Notes: generated by a model not told the origin, from the sequence alone. Shown: positions 1-25,418, numbered from the stretch's first letter. The stretch: 64,000 nt of DNA from Linyphia triangularis (GCA_963978545.1 OZ021721.1:98257918-98321917), one strand, 5' to 3'. Made by a program: numbers and translations.

Positions 1-85
1 ACGCAACCTCGCAGTACTACACTTTCTGTAGGAAATTATGTGACTGTCGTTCATGAACTTATCAGGTCAGAGGTCAGTATGGAGT

Positions 86-594
86 TAAAGCGTAAGCAGC
101 TTTCGCTGTGGGCGACGGGTCTCGATCCCAAGACCATTGGAACTCGAGAGAGATACTTTACCGCTGTGCAAAAGAGTACTCCATTGCACAGAAGTTTTAT
201 CTGTTATTTGAGGTCGCCACACAGCCTCCTCCCAGCGACGAAGAAGCGATGCTGTTGATCAACGTCTGATCGGAGTTGGAGGTTTGGGATGCTTGTTGCA
301 TCGTTGTGTCCGCTTGTTGCGGTGTTGCACGCGAGTTGCGTGTGTGATCGCTTGTTGAGAGTGTTGCGTATCTGATCGCTTGTTGCGATGAAGTTTCTCC
401 TTTCAGAAAGTGCCGATAGATGGCAGCACGATTCGTTTTAGTCCGATGTCACCAATAAAGCGTATGCAGCTTTCGCTGTGGGCGACGGGTCACGATCCCA
501 AGACCATTGGAACTCGAGAGAGATACCTTACCGCTGTGCAAAAGAGTATTCCTTTGCACAGAAGTTTTGTCTGTTATTTGAGGTCGCCACAGAG
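86..594. repeat. Two diverged direct repeats of about 139 bp (86-224 and 456-594)
   Basis: The stretch at 86-224 recurs at 456-594 with roughly seven to ten substitutions and no gap, an offset of 370 bases. Both copies stay open in the same forward frame (shared peptide start QLSLWATG, later DPKTIGTRERY). Most of the base differences change the amino acid, however, which argues against purifying selection on a protein. The spacer at about 285-390 is rich in repeated GCTTGTTGCG-like words. I do not recognise the family; it could be part of an old retroelement. Confidence 0.6.
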
Positions 595-704
595 TCAAGT
601 GTCAAGCCCAGACAGAAACGATATTGTACCACTAATAACCTGTAGGCAACAGACAAAAGGGGAAAAGAAAACGGGTAGGAAGGGTTGGAATTGCTCACCA
701 AAAA

Positions 705-723
705 AAAAAAAAGGGGGGGGGGG
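705..723. repeat. A-run followed by G-run
   Basis: A poly-A run passes directly into an 11-12 base poly-G run. Comparable G or C homopolymers occur near 8066, 29177, 29864, 29945, 31480 and 40248. Their exact length is unreliable in most sequencing data. Confidence 0.6.
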
Positions 724-915
724 AGGTTTTTCATCTCCAATTCCTGGAAAGTCTTCCCAAAAACGAAGGGTTCTCAAGATAGAAGTGGACAATGTCACTA
801 CATTTCAGTATGTAAATTTGGGGGGATTGGTTAATTTTATTTTGATTTTTGATTTTCTACTGCTTTTTTTACACTCTAAAAGTTTCGGGGATATATCCCC
901 CCCTTCTCCCTCTGG

Positions 916-936
916 CTACGCGTATGTTACGCGTAG
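916..936. other. Short perfect inverted repeat (9-bp arms, 3-base loop)
   Basis: CTACGCGTA, loop TGT, TACGCGTAG. This is a small perfect stem with unusually GC-rich arms for this neighbourhood. No function can be assigned. Confidence 0.5.
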
Positions 937-999
937 TATTGTAAGTCCCTTTATATAGGTGTTACAGAGCCACCGAAACAAACAGATTGAGCCACTGAC

Positions 1000-1728
1000 T
1001 AATTGTTTCATTATTATAGGAGATAGGTTCTTTTTGCTATGTTGGAGAATCGAAAATTATTTGTTTGATATGTTCGTGGTATTTGGAATGCTGATGAAAC
1101 ATGGCCTTTTGAAATTTAATTCTTGTATGTTAAAAAGCGGGTACAATTTAATTTAGAACGAGTTTTTATTGCTTTCTTATGCCGTCAACCCCTTTTCCTA
1201 GCTGTGCTTAAATATTCAGTTTTTGAGGCTGTACTTAAATATGACTAATGGAGGATTTGAATGAGAGTGAACAAAAGTCTATTTTTTTTATAAAACCAAA
1301 TAAAAATACTGATACAAGAATGTATAAGTAGTAATCACCTAATTATAAGGCGCCCATTTATAAGGCGTAAAAAGGGAAAAACTGTAATTTATATAACATA
1401 AAAAATCACAAACTAAACATTTACTTTGATAAGCCACAAAATAGCGATAAATATACGCTACAAAAAAGGTGATTAAATATACGTTAGAAAAATTCTAATT
1501 TCGCTCTAGAAAAAAGATAAAACAGTAAATATTCTAGAAAAACGACAAACACTCGAAAAAACGATGATCACTTGAAAAAACGAGGAACACTGGAAAAAAA
1601 AAAGACTAATAAACGTAAAACAGACTGGTAAGAAAAGTTGATTTGTTTGTATAAATTGTTGAAATAGTGATAAGTAGTCTTTGCAGAACAACGATGTAAT
1701 TAGGTTAGCAGAAGAGCAAGTAGCAGAC

Positions 1729-1759
<31 letters not shown>

Positions 1760-2170
1760 CAGTTTTGACTATGGCAGAAGTTTATAAGCTAAATGGAAAT
1801 GAAACAACACTTGTAACAGAAAGCAGGATCCTTTACTTTTTTTTTGTTCATCGAAAACTAGCAATTATTTTGAGAGAAGATAGAGTAGTAAATGTATTGT
1901 TGAGAAGTAAAATGCCATATATATTTTGAGCATGCAAAGCTCGAAAATGCCAGAGAAAAACTTAGAAATTCTCTGGGTCCAGTTCCAATTTTATTCTCTT
2001 CGCTATTCAATCTTTCAAAAGAGGCTTTAAAAAAACTTGAGCTTTCGTGAAATTTGTTAGTAGTATAATAAAAGATTTGTGATTCTCATTACTTTTTAAT
2101 ATAGAAGTTGATTCAATTCCGGAATAATAAGACAAAGCAGACAGTAGGCGATCAAAAATCTCACACCACC
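1000..2170. other. Non-coding stretch, A-rich, no gene seen
   Basis: Only low-complexity sequence is visible: poorly ordered repeats of the word GAAAAAACGA near 1540-1600 and a poly-A run at about 1729-1757. The open frames here are short and driven by A/T runs. Confidence 0.5.
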
Positions 2171-2184
2171 CAATCAATCAATCA

Positions 2185-2300
2185 AGTATAATAACATAAA
2201 GGGAAATTTTAAGTTATAATAGCATAAAGAGTTAAATTATAATAGCATAAAGAGTTAAGTTATAATAACATAAAGGGGAAATTTAAGTTATAAAATATGC
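2185..2300. repeat. Short tandem repeat, about 27-bp unit
   Basis: About four copies of a unit built around TATAATARCATAAAG followed by a GGGAAATTT or AGTTAA tail. The outer copies carry the GGGAAATTT tail and the inner copies the shorter one. Confidence 0.6.
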
Positions 2301-2606
2301 ATACATTTTTTTTTATCTAAATGAAGCACACAGTTGCCATAGATGGACGAAAATAATGTAAAATTAATGAAACATTATCGTTTATATTGTTACGAATTTT
2401 TGTATATTTGTAAATATTTCGTAGTGTTAATTTTGTAAATAGGAAAATTTATGTACATTTCGAATAAGGCAGTGCAATAGTTCGTCTTAAGTTGGCATCC
2501 CTGCAATATGGCTCTTAATGCTTGATAACGAGTTTTACAGAGGTAACGCTGGGAATGGGAAGCGAGTTTTACAAGAAGCAGGTCATTTAACATTATGGTA
2601 ATGGCA

Positions 2607-2695
2607 ATCTCGCCAAATTGGCGAGATAGATGCCAAGTTGGAGACGGTTTTGGCGACTAATTTTTGTCGCCAATCTTGGCGACTATTTGGCGACA
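2607..2695. repeat. Cluster of GGCGA inverted repeats
   Basis: A perfect 21-bp palindrome (ATCTCGCCAA, A, TTGGCGAGAT) is followed by TTGGCGAC at 2650-2657, its reverse complement GTCGCCAA at 2666-2673, and two more TTGGCGAC copies. The cluster sits inside the solo LTR and may be a small insertion or a binding-site cluster. Confidence 0.5.
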
Positions 2696-2791
2696 TTTTC
2701 GGTCCCCATGCACATGTATAGGACTTTTCGACTACGACCTGGAAAGTTCTCAAATATCTACCTCTAGAAAATTCACGAAGGTTTAACTTTC

Positions 2792-2805
2792 CTATATAAG
2801 CCCGG
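2792..2805 (+). promoter_or_regulatory. TATA box inside the solo LTR
   Basis: CTATATAAGCCCGG lies about 290 bases before the AATAAA at 3090. This fits an LTR promoter. Confidence 0.45.
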
Positions 2806-3089
2806 TTATGAGTTGAGTTAGGGGAATGAGTCAGTTGAGTTAGTTGAGTCCGTTAGTTAACTGAAATTACTGAGTTAGTTGAGATACTGACTGAGTGGAG
2901 TTACTGACTTGGTTGTCTGTCAGCGAGCATTCAGAGAGTTCCGAAAGCGAACTATATTGCATTGTCTTTTGCGGCAATTTAGCAGTTGTGTGTCAAGTTT
3001 AACTGCTGTTTGTCCTCTATTGTTGTGTATAGAGCTGTATTGAGTCTGCTAGTTCTGGAGTTGTAAGAGAATCTGAAGAGTTATATTGG

Positions 3090-3095
3090 AATAAA
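3090..3095 (+). terminator. Polyadenylation signal of the solo LTR
   Basis: AATAAA, 58 bases before the LTR end and downstream of the TATA box, as expected for the end of the R region. Confidence 0.4.
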
Positions 3096-3259
3096 TTTCT
3101 GCAAGTTTTGATCTGCTTTGGCTTCAAATCTTTCGAACCCGTCCACGCAACAAATATTATGAAACCATAACAAATACATACAAAAATTACTTTACATCCC
3201 AAATACATAAAACAAAAATTAAAAAAAGCATTTGATAGAATAAAGACAGTTTCGCTCAT

Positions 3260-4190
3260 TAATAAAATAGAGAACTTTTAAAAATACATGGGTATATTTT
3301 CATCAATTATTTAAGCTCTCTAAATGTATTGAAATTCAATCTCATATTGTGGTAAACAAGGCATGAGGTTATACATACATCTTAGCTTTTGATTACTTTC
3401 CATAATCTAGATCAGATAACTCCTTTTTGAAATTATAGACAGATATAAGTGACATTTGTAATTGTTGAAAAGTTACAATGAAATCTTTTTCTCTTTTATT
3501 CAGATAAAACATAGGAGGCAGAATCGAATTGCCAGAAAAAAATTGCATTCCTAGTGTTTTATTAGATTTTAATGGTAAATAATATTTCTAACAAATTGAT
3601 ACTCAAGAAAATTTTTTGAATGACGCCAAACAAAAACTCGTTGAAGCTAGTCCATAGTCCGCACAATAGTCAAACCCTGAGGAATATTGGTACAGTTTGC
3701 TTGTCGAAGCGGGACAACTCATTCCTAAAAGATATAAGCTGCAAATTAAAAATATTTCAGGAATTTTATTTGTTTTAACGCTTACGTTTGAAAGGTCATG
3801 TATGGTGGAGTTCGGTGTTTTTTTTAATAAGCTTGTGAGTGGAACTAAATTAATAATGAAACATTTGGGTATTTCAATTTTTAAATTAATTCGAAGAGGG
3901 AAACATTTTATAAACTTGTGAACTTGTCCACTAATTACTAATTATGGACACATCATGACTGAAAACATAAAATGATTTAAAAATAACTACAATAAAAAAA
4001 AATAACTGAAGGATGTTAACTAACGATAGTAACTAAACTAATAAACTAATAGATTTTTAATTAGTTGTTGTACAATGTTCCCTACCTCACCCCGTCAACC
4101 ATTTTTTAAAAATCAGATGTTGTTACAAACCAATGCGAAAGTAAGGTGTTAAATGAGCATCCTATTCTGGTGGCCATACGGACACTTCAA
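3260..4190. other. Non-coding stretch, nothing recognised
   Basis: AT-rich sequence with no convincing exon, repeat array or element ends. The 74-codon open frame at 3697-3921 has no family resemblance I can name and is probably chance. Confidence 0.4.
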
Positions 4191-4198
4191 ACCTTTAA

Positions 4199-4716
4199 CC
4201 TCCTGAGACCCCGCGTACATTTAAATTCACATTGTATTTTGGGCGCAACATTTTTCTTTGCATGAAATAGCCGAATTCAGTCCTACAGCTGATGATACTC
4301 CTACCAATTGTGACGAAGTAGAGCCTGTAAAAAAATGCAAAAAAACAGTTCCTCTGCCCGTAGAGGCGTCACGAAAAGTTGGTGCGAAGCACATGCCAGC
4401 AATGGACACTAAGACTGTTTCCTCCGTTATCGGATGTCTGGATGTTCAGCCCGAACAATTTTTTTTTGCACTAACTGTAAAGTATTTTTATGTATCACGT
4501 CCTCACGAAATTGTTTTGGAGCTTTTCATGATTAAATTTCACATCTGAACAATTTAATTTCAGAATTTTTGCAAGCTTAAGGAGATGGTCATATTTTAGC
4601 CAATCTTTATAGTTGAAACCCAATAAATTGAAAAGTACGTTACATAGACCCAAAAGAATAATATACTTAAAAATTAGCTTTAAATCAAGTTTCAAACAGT
4701 TGTGGGTCTCAGGAGG
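4199..4716. mobile_element. TTAA-flanked inverted-terminal-repeat element (piggyBac-like)
   Basis: The element begins CCTCCTGAGACCC and ends GGGTCTCAGGAGG, a perfect 13-bp terminal inverted repeat. TTAA lies on both sides (4195-4198 and 4717-4720). TTAA target duplication is the hallmark of piggyBac-type transposons. At 518 bp it is far too short for a full transposase. It contains an open frame of about 95 codons at 4261-4548, with no ATG at its start, acidic and lysine-rich in the first half. This may be a remnant of the N-terminal part of a transposase. That link is inference. Confidence 0.7.
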
Positions 4717-4899
4717 TTAATAATAGAGACAAATGGTTCTAATCTATACGTCACAAACGCTATGAATAAAATTTTTTGTTAAATGAATGAAATTGAATTG
4801 TGATACAAATCATACTTACATCTTCCATTGATTCTCACGAAGGGTAAGCTCTTATCTCCCAAAAAACAATTTGACGTTATACTTGTACAGCTTACCCTG

Positions 4900-6450
4900 T
4901 ATGTACAGCTTACCCTGGGCTTTAAATCCATGTTTATTACCAGATAGTTTTTTTTTTATTTGAGTTTTATAAAACATCGATACGTAAATACAACTGAACA
5001 ACATTAGCATACTCTACCACTATTTATACAGGCAGGAGGGGCAGACGCGTGCCCCCACCATGCCTTTCTGGCGCATTCCTAAACAGTAAGTAGGGACGGA
5101 CACCGGATCACACTTTTGACCAATTGAAAACAATTCACGTGGGCTATATAGCATAGTGGGACACCTAACATGCTATAGCTATCTTGAAAATTGTCCATTT
5201 GGAAATGGTACCATACATTGTACATCCGGTACCATCAACGGACAAAATTCTTCAAGATGAGTCCAATGACACGCAACATGCCATAGCATAGCTGCCAGCA
5301 TGGAACTTGCACAATGAAAAGTATCAACGATATGGCCAGCTTAGTGCTACGCGTTAACTTTTCTCCAACTTCCTCTTTCGAGAACCGGCCGCGGCTGATG
5401 TTGAAGCTTCTTTTGCCATACCTTTGAATAGTGCGGATGGAACGCACTTTTGACCAAACGAAAACAATACCCTTAGCTTAAGGCCCAGGGTAAGAAAAAA
5501 AATGCCAAATTAAATGGTCAAACAAAAATGGTTATGAAATCTACCATTTCTGCCAAGCGGTCGCGTTTGTAACGTCTTTGGGTACATGTACGTATAGAAT
5601 GAACTAAATTGGGATGTTTGGGGGGAATCCCCATACAATCAGTGCTAAGCAGACACCCTACATTTTCGAGATGAAGAGGTTTATTTGCTAATTAACGGTG
5701 AGTAGAACGTTGATGAAGCTAATTGTGAATCTCCCAAAAAACAACTAAACTGTCATAGAGCTATATTAATTCTTGTTGCAAGTCATATCTGTATATGACC
5801 ATTTGATGTATTTAACTAAGAAGATTTCATTATGTAAGGTGTAATAGTAATCCATAATTAATCCTAGCTAGTGTCCTTCCTTTTATTTGGTAAACGAAGA
5901 TATCGAATTAAATATTTAACAGTCTAGCATTTTAGCATGTTTTATGAGAGGCGATGCCTAACCACGCGCTCTCAAGACGTTGGGGGAAAAAAACTTGCCA
6001 AGTAAAATAGTCAGTCAGAAAAAGATATCAAATCTTAATGTTGCCGCCAAGCGGCCGTGTTTAATTTCTTTGGGGTATTTGTACACGATGAATTATATTG
6101 GGATTATTGGGAGGAATCTCTTAGGTAATCATCAGTACTTGACAGGCTAGAGTTTTTATAGAATTAATCTCAATTCAGTCCAATGATGAGTACTAATGTA
6201 GCTCAGACGTATGAAATCTGATAATTTCGAAATTATTCTAACCTGCTAAGTACTAATTGCCAATGGGGGATCTTCCCAATGAGAATCCTCCTTAGTATTT
6301 TGTAATACATATTATTAACGTCGCGATATATCGCGATGCAGAAATGTTAACATCGCCCAGTCCTTATCAAGTACCTGAAAGAAATTAAACACGGCCACCT
6401 GGTGGCAAACGTAAGATTTTATAACTCTTTTAGGCTGACCATTTAAATTT
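4900..6450. repeat. Fragmented inverted-repeat element family
   Basis: Related blocks appear in both orientations: 5480-5670 and 5990-6145 forward, and 6250-6450 reversed. They are recognisable by CCGCCAAGCGGC or its reverse and by GAATC..GGGGATT-like ends. In addition, CTTACCCTGGGCTTTAA near 4906-4922 is mirrored by TTAAGGCCCAGGGTAAG near 5478-5494. I interpret this as overlapping, partly decayed foldback or miniature elements; exact borders were not resolved. Confidence 0.4.
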
Positions 6451-6929
6451 TCTGTTATTCTTTACTACGTTAATTTTTTTTTTTTTTTAGGAGCTATCAA
6501 TTCTTTTTGTTGCTCTTGTAATGTTCAAGATAAGTAAGATACTGCTGATAGATGTTTTATCGTAAATAATCATATCATCGCTCTAAAAGTAAAATGGCGT
6601 AAGTGACAACAATTCCCAAACAGCTATAGTTTATTTTTACAGCCCGTAAGCGAGAATAATTATCATGATGCAATATTTTGGAGGGAGATACAGGTTTACA
6701 ATAAAAATTCGGTTCGTTTCTTTTAAGTATAGGAATCCGCCTTACCACACCACATTTTTTTTTTTCATAATTAAAAATGTTTATCTACTTATTTTAACTT
6801 GAGCACAAAACATGATACATACTAAACAATAAATAGTAATACAAAATAATAAATACTAAAAAATAAGTACTTTTTCATATATGAAATAATTGAGGATGTT
6901 ATCATTTTAAGAGTAAGATAAATCACTCC

Positions 6930-7522
6930 TTTGGGGGTGTAGTCATTAAGATGGTAGGCTAGTAATCAGAAGGTACGTTGTTTAAACACCAACCAAGCTT
7001 CTTGATGTGTTAAAATTTATTTTAAAAATTATTTTTTTCTTCTTCTCTAACGCAAAGAGGAAAACACGTGTTTTCAGAGCTTTGAGATACACATCAATGT
7101 AATTGAAAAATAAGTACATTTTATCATTAATATCTAATTATACTGTTTTAATACTTCAATTTAAAGTATCAAAGTCATTTCTTGAAGTTGAACATAAGAA
7201 GATAAATCGAAATCCTTTGAAACATTTTAAACCGTCATTCTCTGACTAAAATTACATACTTCCGAGATCATTACCGGGGGTACGGACTCCTTGTACGCAT
7301 TAAATCATACAAAAGGTATTTCCTCTGATCAAGCTAAAAATAATAAAAAATAATGGCCAAAGTAGTTTTATCTGTAGGCCTGCTAAAAACTTTGTCACAA
7401 CCAGAAAAAGCAGGATCAAAAGAAAAACAAAATTCCGATGACTTCTGTGATTTTCAAAGGAATTTTCGCCACGTTTCCTCCAATGTTAAAAATTATGTTG
7501 TTAATTTTCGTTTCACTCACGC

Positions 7523-7530
<8 letters not shown>
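6930..7530. repeat. Dispersed repeat, copy 1 (partner at 53840-54430)
   Basis: The order of recognisable words is the same in both places: a CCAACCAA region, ACACGTGTTTTCAGAGCTTTGA, a GGGGGT stretch, AACCAGAAAAAG, AAAATTCCG and TTTTCAAAGGAAT. The partner copy has GGTTCAAAACC, resembling a pol III B-box, at its head, so a SINE-like origin is possible. Confidence 0.5.
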
Positions 7531-7755
<225 letters not shown>

Positions 7756-7799
7756 AATAATTACCTTTTTCGGATTCTACTCTCTCCCTACTCGGATTT

Positions 7800-9190
7800 A
7801 AATTCTATTCGATTGTAATCCACGTGCTTTCAATTTTGTTCATGTGATCTCCTATCTCAATATCTTAGAAATGTAGATTGTGATTGACAAGGATATATAT
7901 AAAACCTTTATCCCTGAAGCAATCGTAGGAACACAAGTTGTCTTATTTAATTATCGATCTGAACTACACACGTGCTTTACAACACATTATAGACAGTGGC
8001 GGCTCGTGAGTAATAAAAGAGAAAGTGGCCCGAATTAACAATGGATGTTTATTTAGGGGGGAAGGGGGGGGGGGGGGGGAGGATTGAATGCAAATTTCGA
8101 AAATACATGAATTCCATGCAATTAAATAAATATTATCCAAATATACATACACATAAAACTATCTCACTTCCACAGATATACTTTCTTGCTCAAATTTTTT
8201 CAGTCGAAAATAAGGGAAGTGAATGTGTCCTAATCAACAATAGCCTCTTGTATAAAAATACTATTGAAATAATTGCTTTATTTCTATATTTTTAATCGAT
8301 GCAAAATAGAAAAAATATCTTTTCAAATTTATCATTCAAGTAAAAAAAAAACCCACACTATTTAGTGATCAAATATAACCCCTACTCTTCAACCAAACCT
8401 TCAACATTAACCTAAACCACCTGCTTTTGCATCCAGTAAATACAACCGCCCCACAATTAAAAATAGCGGTCAGAACCAAAACAATAATCAGGTTGCTCTT
8501 TAGAAAGCTCTTTCCTAAATAAGTAAAGAACGCGAGGTTCAAGCAAAGAAAATGTACGCTATCTTGGGAGTTGTTGGACCAGCTGTTATTTATCAATTAC
8601 TGTAGAAGGGCGCGAAAGAATGAGCAGCGTTTTTAAGGAATAAGAAAAAGGAATATTTCCGTTTAGTAGAAGAAATAGATGAAAATAGCACATTCTGTTC
8701 TTTTGTTCTTATCCCTATAATATACATGGGTTTGGAGATGGAGGATCTAATTTGTTGAATTCGTAAACATGCTTCTGCTATTTAATCAAACATGTTTAGA
8801 ACCCGACTTTCAATAACACTCAAATGAGCAGAGACGGATCTACAATTTCAGAATTGTACCAACAATCAATATGTAAACATTTCATTTTCAGTTTAGTTTA
8901 AACTTTGTTTTTTTGTTGCGAATAAAATCTGTATGAAAGCAAAAAAGATTTAGGCATTGATATATTTTTAATTTCTCCTCTAGGGACATTTTAAGTTATC
9001 TTTTACAGGTGGCTTTGTAATTTTTCATGTGTATTCAGTACTTCGTAAGTAATTTGAACTATATGATTATAGACTTCTTTTATTGCCGATTTATTTATTA
9101 GCAGTACTTTTTAACTGCACAAAGAACGAAATCAATTTAGTTTTATTGCTTGGGATGCATTAAATCTGATTGCGTGACAATCAGTTAACC
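7800..9190. other. Intergenic, no gene recognised
   Basis: Contains CAGTGGCGGCTCGTG at about 7994, a common transposon-terminus-like word (a diverged relative lies near 9729), and a poly-G run near 8066. Otherwise AT-rich with only chance open frames. Confidence 0.4.
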
Positions 9191-9204
9191 GGCTTAACAT
9201 CATG

Positions 9205-9282
9205 ACACGTGTAAACCATGATCACGTGACTCTCAAAGGCGCGCATGATTCTGAAATCCATTTTGCCCACTTCAAAGCCAAT
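9205..9282 (+). promoter_or_regulatory. Candidate promoter cluster: two E-boxes and CCAAT
   Basis: ACACGTGT (9205-9212) and TCACGTGA (9222-9229, the MITF/TFEB-type palindrome) are followed by a CCAAT at 9278-9282. This lies about 2.7 kb before the SLC35E2 start codon, and splice-donor-like GTAAGT words follow at 9314 and 9875. It could be the promoter of a non-coding first exon. The assignment is inference from motif clustering only. Confidence 0.25.
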
Positions 9283-10015
9283 CAAAATAAAGCAAATTTC
9301 TAGTAGCAACTTAGTAAGTACATTGGGTACGAGGCTAAAAGATTATTTGTTTACCATTTCAAGAAATACGAATTCTGAATGCATTTGAAATATTACAAAT
9401 CTTACCACTGTTATCTCATTACAGTAATTTATAAAAACAGTTTGTATCCGTCATCATGAAAGTTAAACAAATTTAAGACGATTTTGAAATGGAATTCAAA
9501 GGAAATATGAGGTGTGTATTCTAATCTGCTTAGCGAAAATGTGAATTTTAGTAACTTTTTAATATAATTTATTAATGTAAATGCTTCATTTCTTAATAAT
9601 TGTGACATTTTCCTTCAACGGAATCCCAATCCACAATGAAAAATGTAGAAAGTCTGTCAACTCCTGCTATTTTTAAATCGAAGCGAAGAAAATTCGAGAC
9701 ATTAAAAATCCGAGCTATCGAAAAAATCAGTGGAGGCTCGTGGCTTACAGCAAGTACAACCGAGCTGCATCTAAATTATTTGTTTAAAATTTACTAATTA
9801 CTTGTTAATTGTGATTATTTGACTAATTTTCTTAAATGTAAAGTAGAATTGCAAATGAAGATGGAATTTCTACGGTAAGTAAAAAAGCCTTTGATAAATA
9901 GCAAACCTGTTGCGTAATGCACAACTAAAGGAAAAAACCCTACTCTAATCAACTAAATGTGACGATGGTCGAGCCAGGTACAGCCAGAGAGTGAAAGTTT
10001 CAAATAAGCAACACT

Positions 10016-10029
10016 GTTGCCATGGAAAC
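10016..10029. promoter_or_regulatory. X-box (RFX-type) motif
   Basis: GTTGCCATGGAAAC matches the RFX/DAF-19 X-box palindrome except for one base. It sits in a locally GC-richer island (about 9960-10230) that also contains an inverted CCAAT at about 10140. The island may be regulatory for the SLC35E2 gene downstream or for an unseen divergent gene. Confidence 0.35.
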
Positions 10030-11116
10030 AACTGCTAGTCTGGGATCTCCTTCCACGCTAAATGTATGTGGCGTGATGCCAAATGCAGCCGTTAAAAATT
10101 TTGAGACTTCGACTGTTCTTCTAAATTCGATGTACTGCTCATTGGCTCGTGTGTGAGTGGGTGGGGATGCGTGGTTGGGAAAGAAACGGTCACTTAGAAT
10201 TTTCTCCACCAAACGGAAATAGCTTCCGGGACAAGATTACACATGTGTTTTCTTGTTACTTCTTAAGTTGATACTAAAACTTATAATTGAACAACTTTGA
10301 AACATTAAGCCTTGTTATATATAAGTTAAAATAAGTTTTTTTTCTATTTTTCTTCTCATATAATTTTGTAAATATTGAATGGAAACTGAGTTTGAGTAAT
10401 TAAGATGAAATAATTTCCATTCAGGAATGATTTTGGAGGGGGGTCACTGTTCCGACTGCACACATATTTTTGACCACTGGAAAAAATACTATAAAAAAGC
10501 CGTTTCAGTAAAAATAAATATATAAGTATGCATGCACCTAAATTAACTTACCCTACTTAATTTAATAAGTTTATCCAAAATAATTAGGTAGGTATTTCCA
10601 CTCTTTTCAGAAATAAATTGCATTTTACAAATGTGCAATAGCTTGAAATGTCTCTGCTTTCATTTACGGCTGCATTTCAAGAAATGAGTGTATGTTTTAT
10701 ATAGAAGGTAGAGCCTCATTCAAAGTTATCTTTGGAGGAGAATCATATACTCTTCAACATTATCTTCTTCTATGAGCAATCTCACTTTTTCTATGATGTC
10801 TGTGTATGTTAAATCTTTGCAGGTAAAATATGGAAATGTTATCTCTGGTTTTATCTGTTAGAAATTAAGTACCATTAAATTACTTACTTTTTATCTTAAA
10901 TAACTTGTGTTTGAATTAAATTAAAAAAAAACATTTTGTTGACATCTTCAAGAATGTGAATTTTGTAAAAAATTTAAATGATTGTGTGGTTAGAAAAAAG
11001 CGACAAAAAAGAAATTAAAATTAAACGTTAAATTGTTTTGGTGAGAAAAGTGCCATGTCACTATTATTCCATCATCAATGTCATTGTAAAACATGCATTC
11101 TAAAATGAATAGTATT

Positions 11117-11855
11117 CAGGGGTGAAGTGATCGGGTACGGCATACCAGTACTTTTTTTAGAGCCTGTATGGTGTATCGATACTTTATTAATAGCCCTTTT
11201 GTGGCATTTTTAAGATTTATTAATTGCTATTTCATTTGTTTTATGAATAAACTACTATAAAAAATCATTTATGTTGTATTCTGCTGTGGCTTATATTGAC
11301 ATATATAGGTACTATTTTAAACTGTGATTATCAGATGGCGATTTGATGGTAATTTCTTGCAGGAATTGAGAATTGTGAGGCTAGGATTCTTACAGTTGAT
11401 GCTTTATTAAGAGGGAACAACACAATCAAGAAAAACATGAACATTATTGTATCAAATTATTGTATCGCAATCAAATTTTATGTTTGTTAAAATCGGTGGT
11501 CTGCCTATACAAAAGTAGAAACCAAACGAATATGTTGCCAGCTGGCTAAGACAACACTGATCAGCTACGGACAAAGAAATCCAAGTGACAAGCAAAACAG
11601 AAAATGTCAATGAAATCCTCTGGAAAATTGTAGAAATTTTCTTGGAAATAGTTTCAACAAATTGATTTTTGTAGCAGTTTTTTTACTAACTACTCAATCT
11701 TTATGTTTGTAAGGGTATTTAGCTTCTTTTACATGGTAAGTTATGTAAAATGTGAATTTGCATTTTATAATTAAAAAATTTCTGGCTACAGTTGGGTTAC
11801 TGGCATGTTGGATAGCTTGTGTACGAGCATTTTTTTTTTAGCATTACAACCCTTA
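11117..11855. repeat. Dispersed element family, copy A (hAT-like start)
   Basis: It starts CAGGGGTGAAGTG, continues with GGCATACCAGTAC and ends with a TTAGCATTACAACCCTT region. The same word order is found in the element at 14136-14438. The target duplication is not clear, so the borders are approximate. Confidence 0.35.
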
Positions 11856-11880
11856 TAATAATTTTGTTTCTGAATGAAAT

Positions 11881-11893
11881 GATTTTTTTTCAG
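11881..11893 (+). other. Candidate splice acceptor opening the SLC35E2 first coding exon
   Basis: A T-run followed by CAG directly precedes 11894. If used, the first coding exon starts at 11894 and carries 70 bases of 5' UTR. That leader holds a 3-codon upstream frame (11894-11905) and an overlapping 19-codon upstream frame (11921-11980). Confidence 0.4.
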
Positions 11894-11963
11894 ATGGATG
11901 ATTAAACTTCAATTTGTCTAATGAATTTTCCAAGTATTTCCAATAAACAACATAGAAGTTTTG

Positions 11964-25418
<13,455 letters not shown>

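Larger units (their letters stand above)
2388..3153 (+). mobile_element. Solo LTR of a Gypsy-type retrotransposon
   Basis: The segment begins TGTTACGAATTT and ends GTCCACGCAACA(A), as many arthropod Gypsy LTRs do. It is bracketed by a 4-5 base direct repeat (ATAT or ATATT at 2384-2388 and 3154-3158). Inside are a TATA-type promoter (CTATATAAGCCCGG, about 2792-2805) and an AATAAA polyadenylation signal at 3090-3095, in the order expected for U3-R-U5. No primer-binding site or gag/pol frame follows, so this is a lone LTR left by recombination. The R-like part (about 2808-2915) is a degenerate run of TGAGTTAGT words. The exact 3' edge is uncertain by one base. Confidence 0.6.

Noticed and set aside
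1..30. CGCAACCTCGC at the window start resembling the SINE B-box region
   Set aside because: Only about 11 bases match; too short to call.
10000..10212. Minus-strand 70-codon frame in a GC-richer island
   Set aside because: No family resemblance and no splice context; the island looks regulatory.
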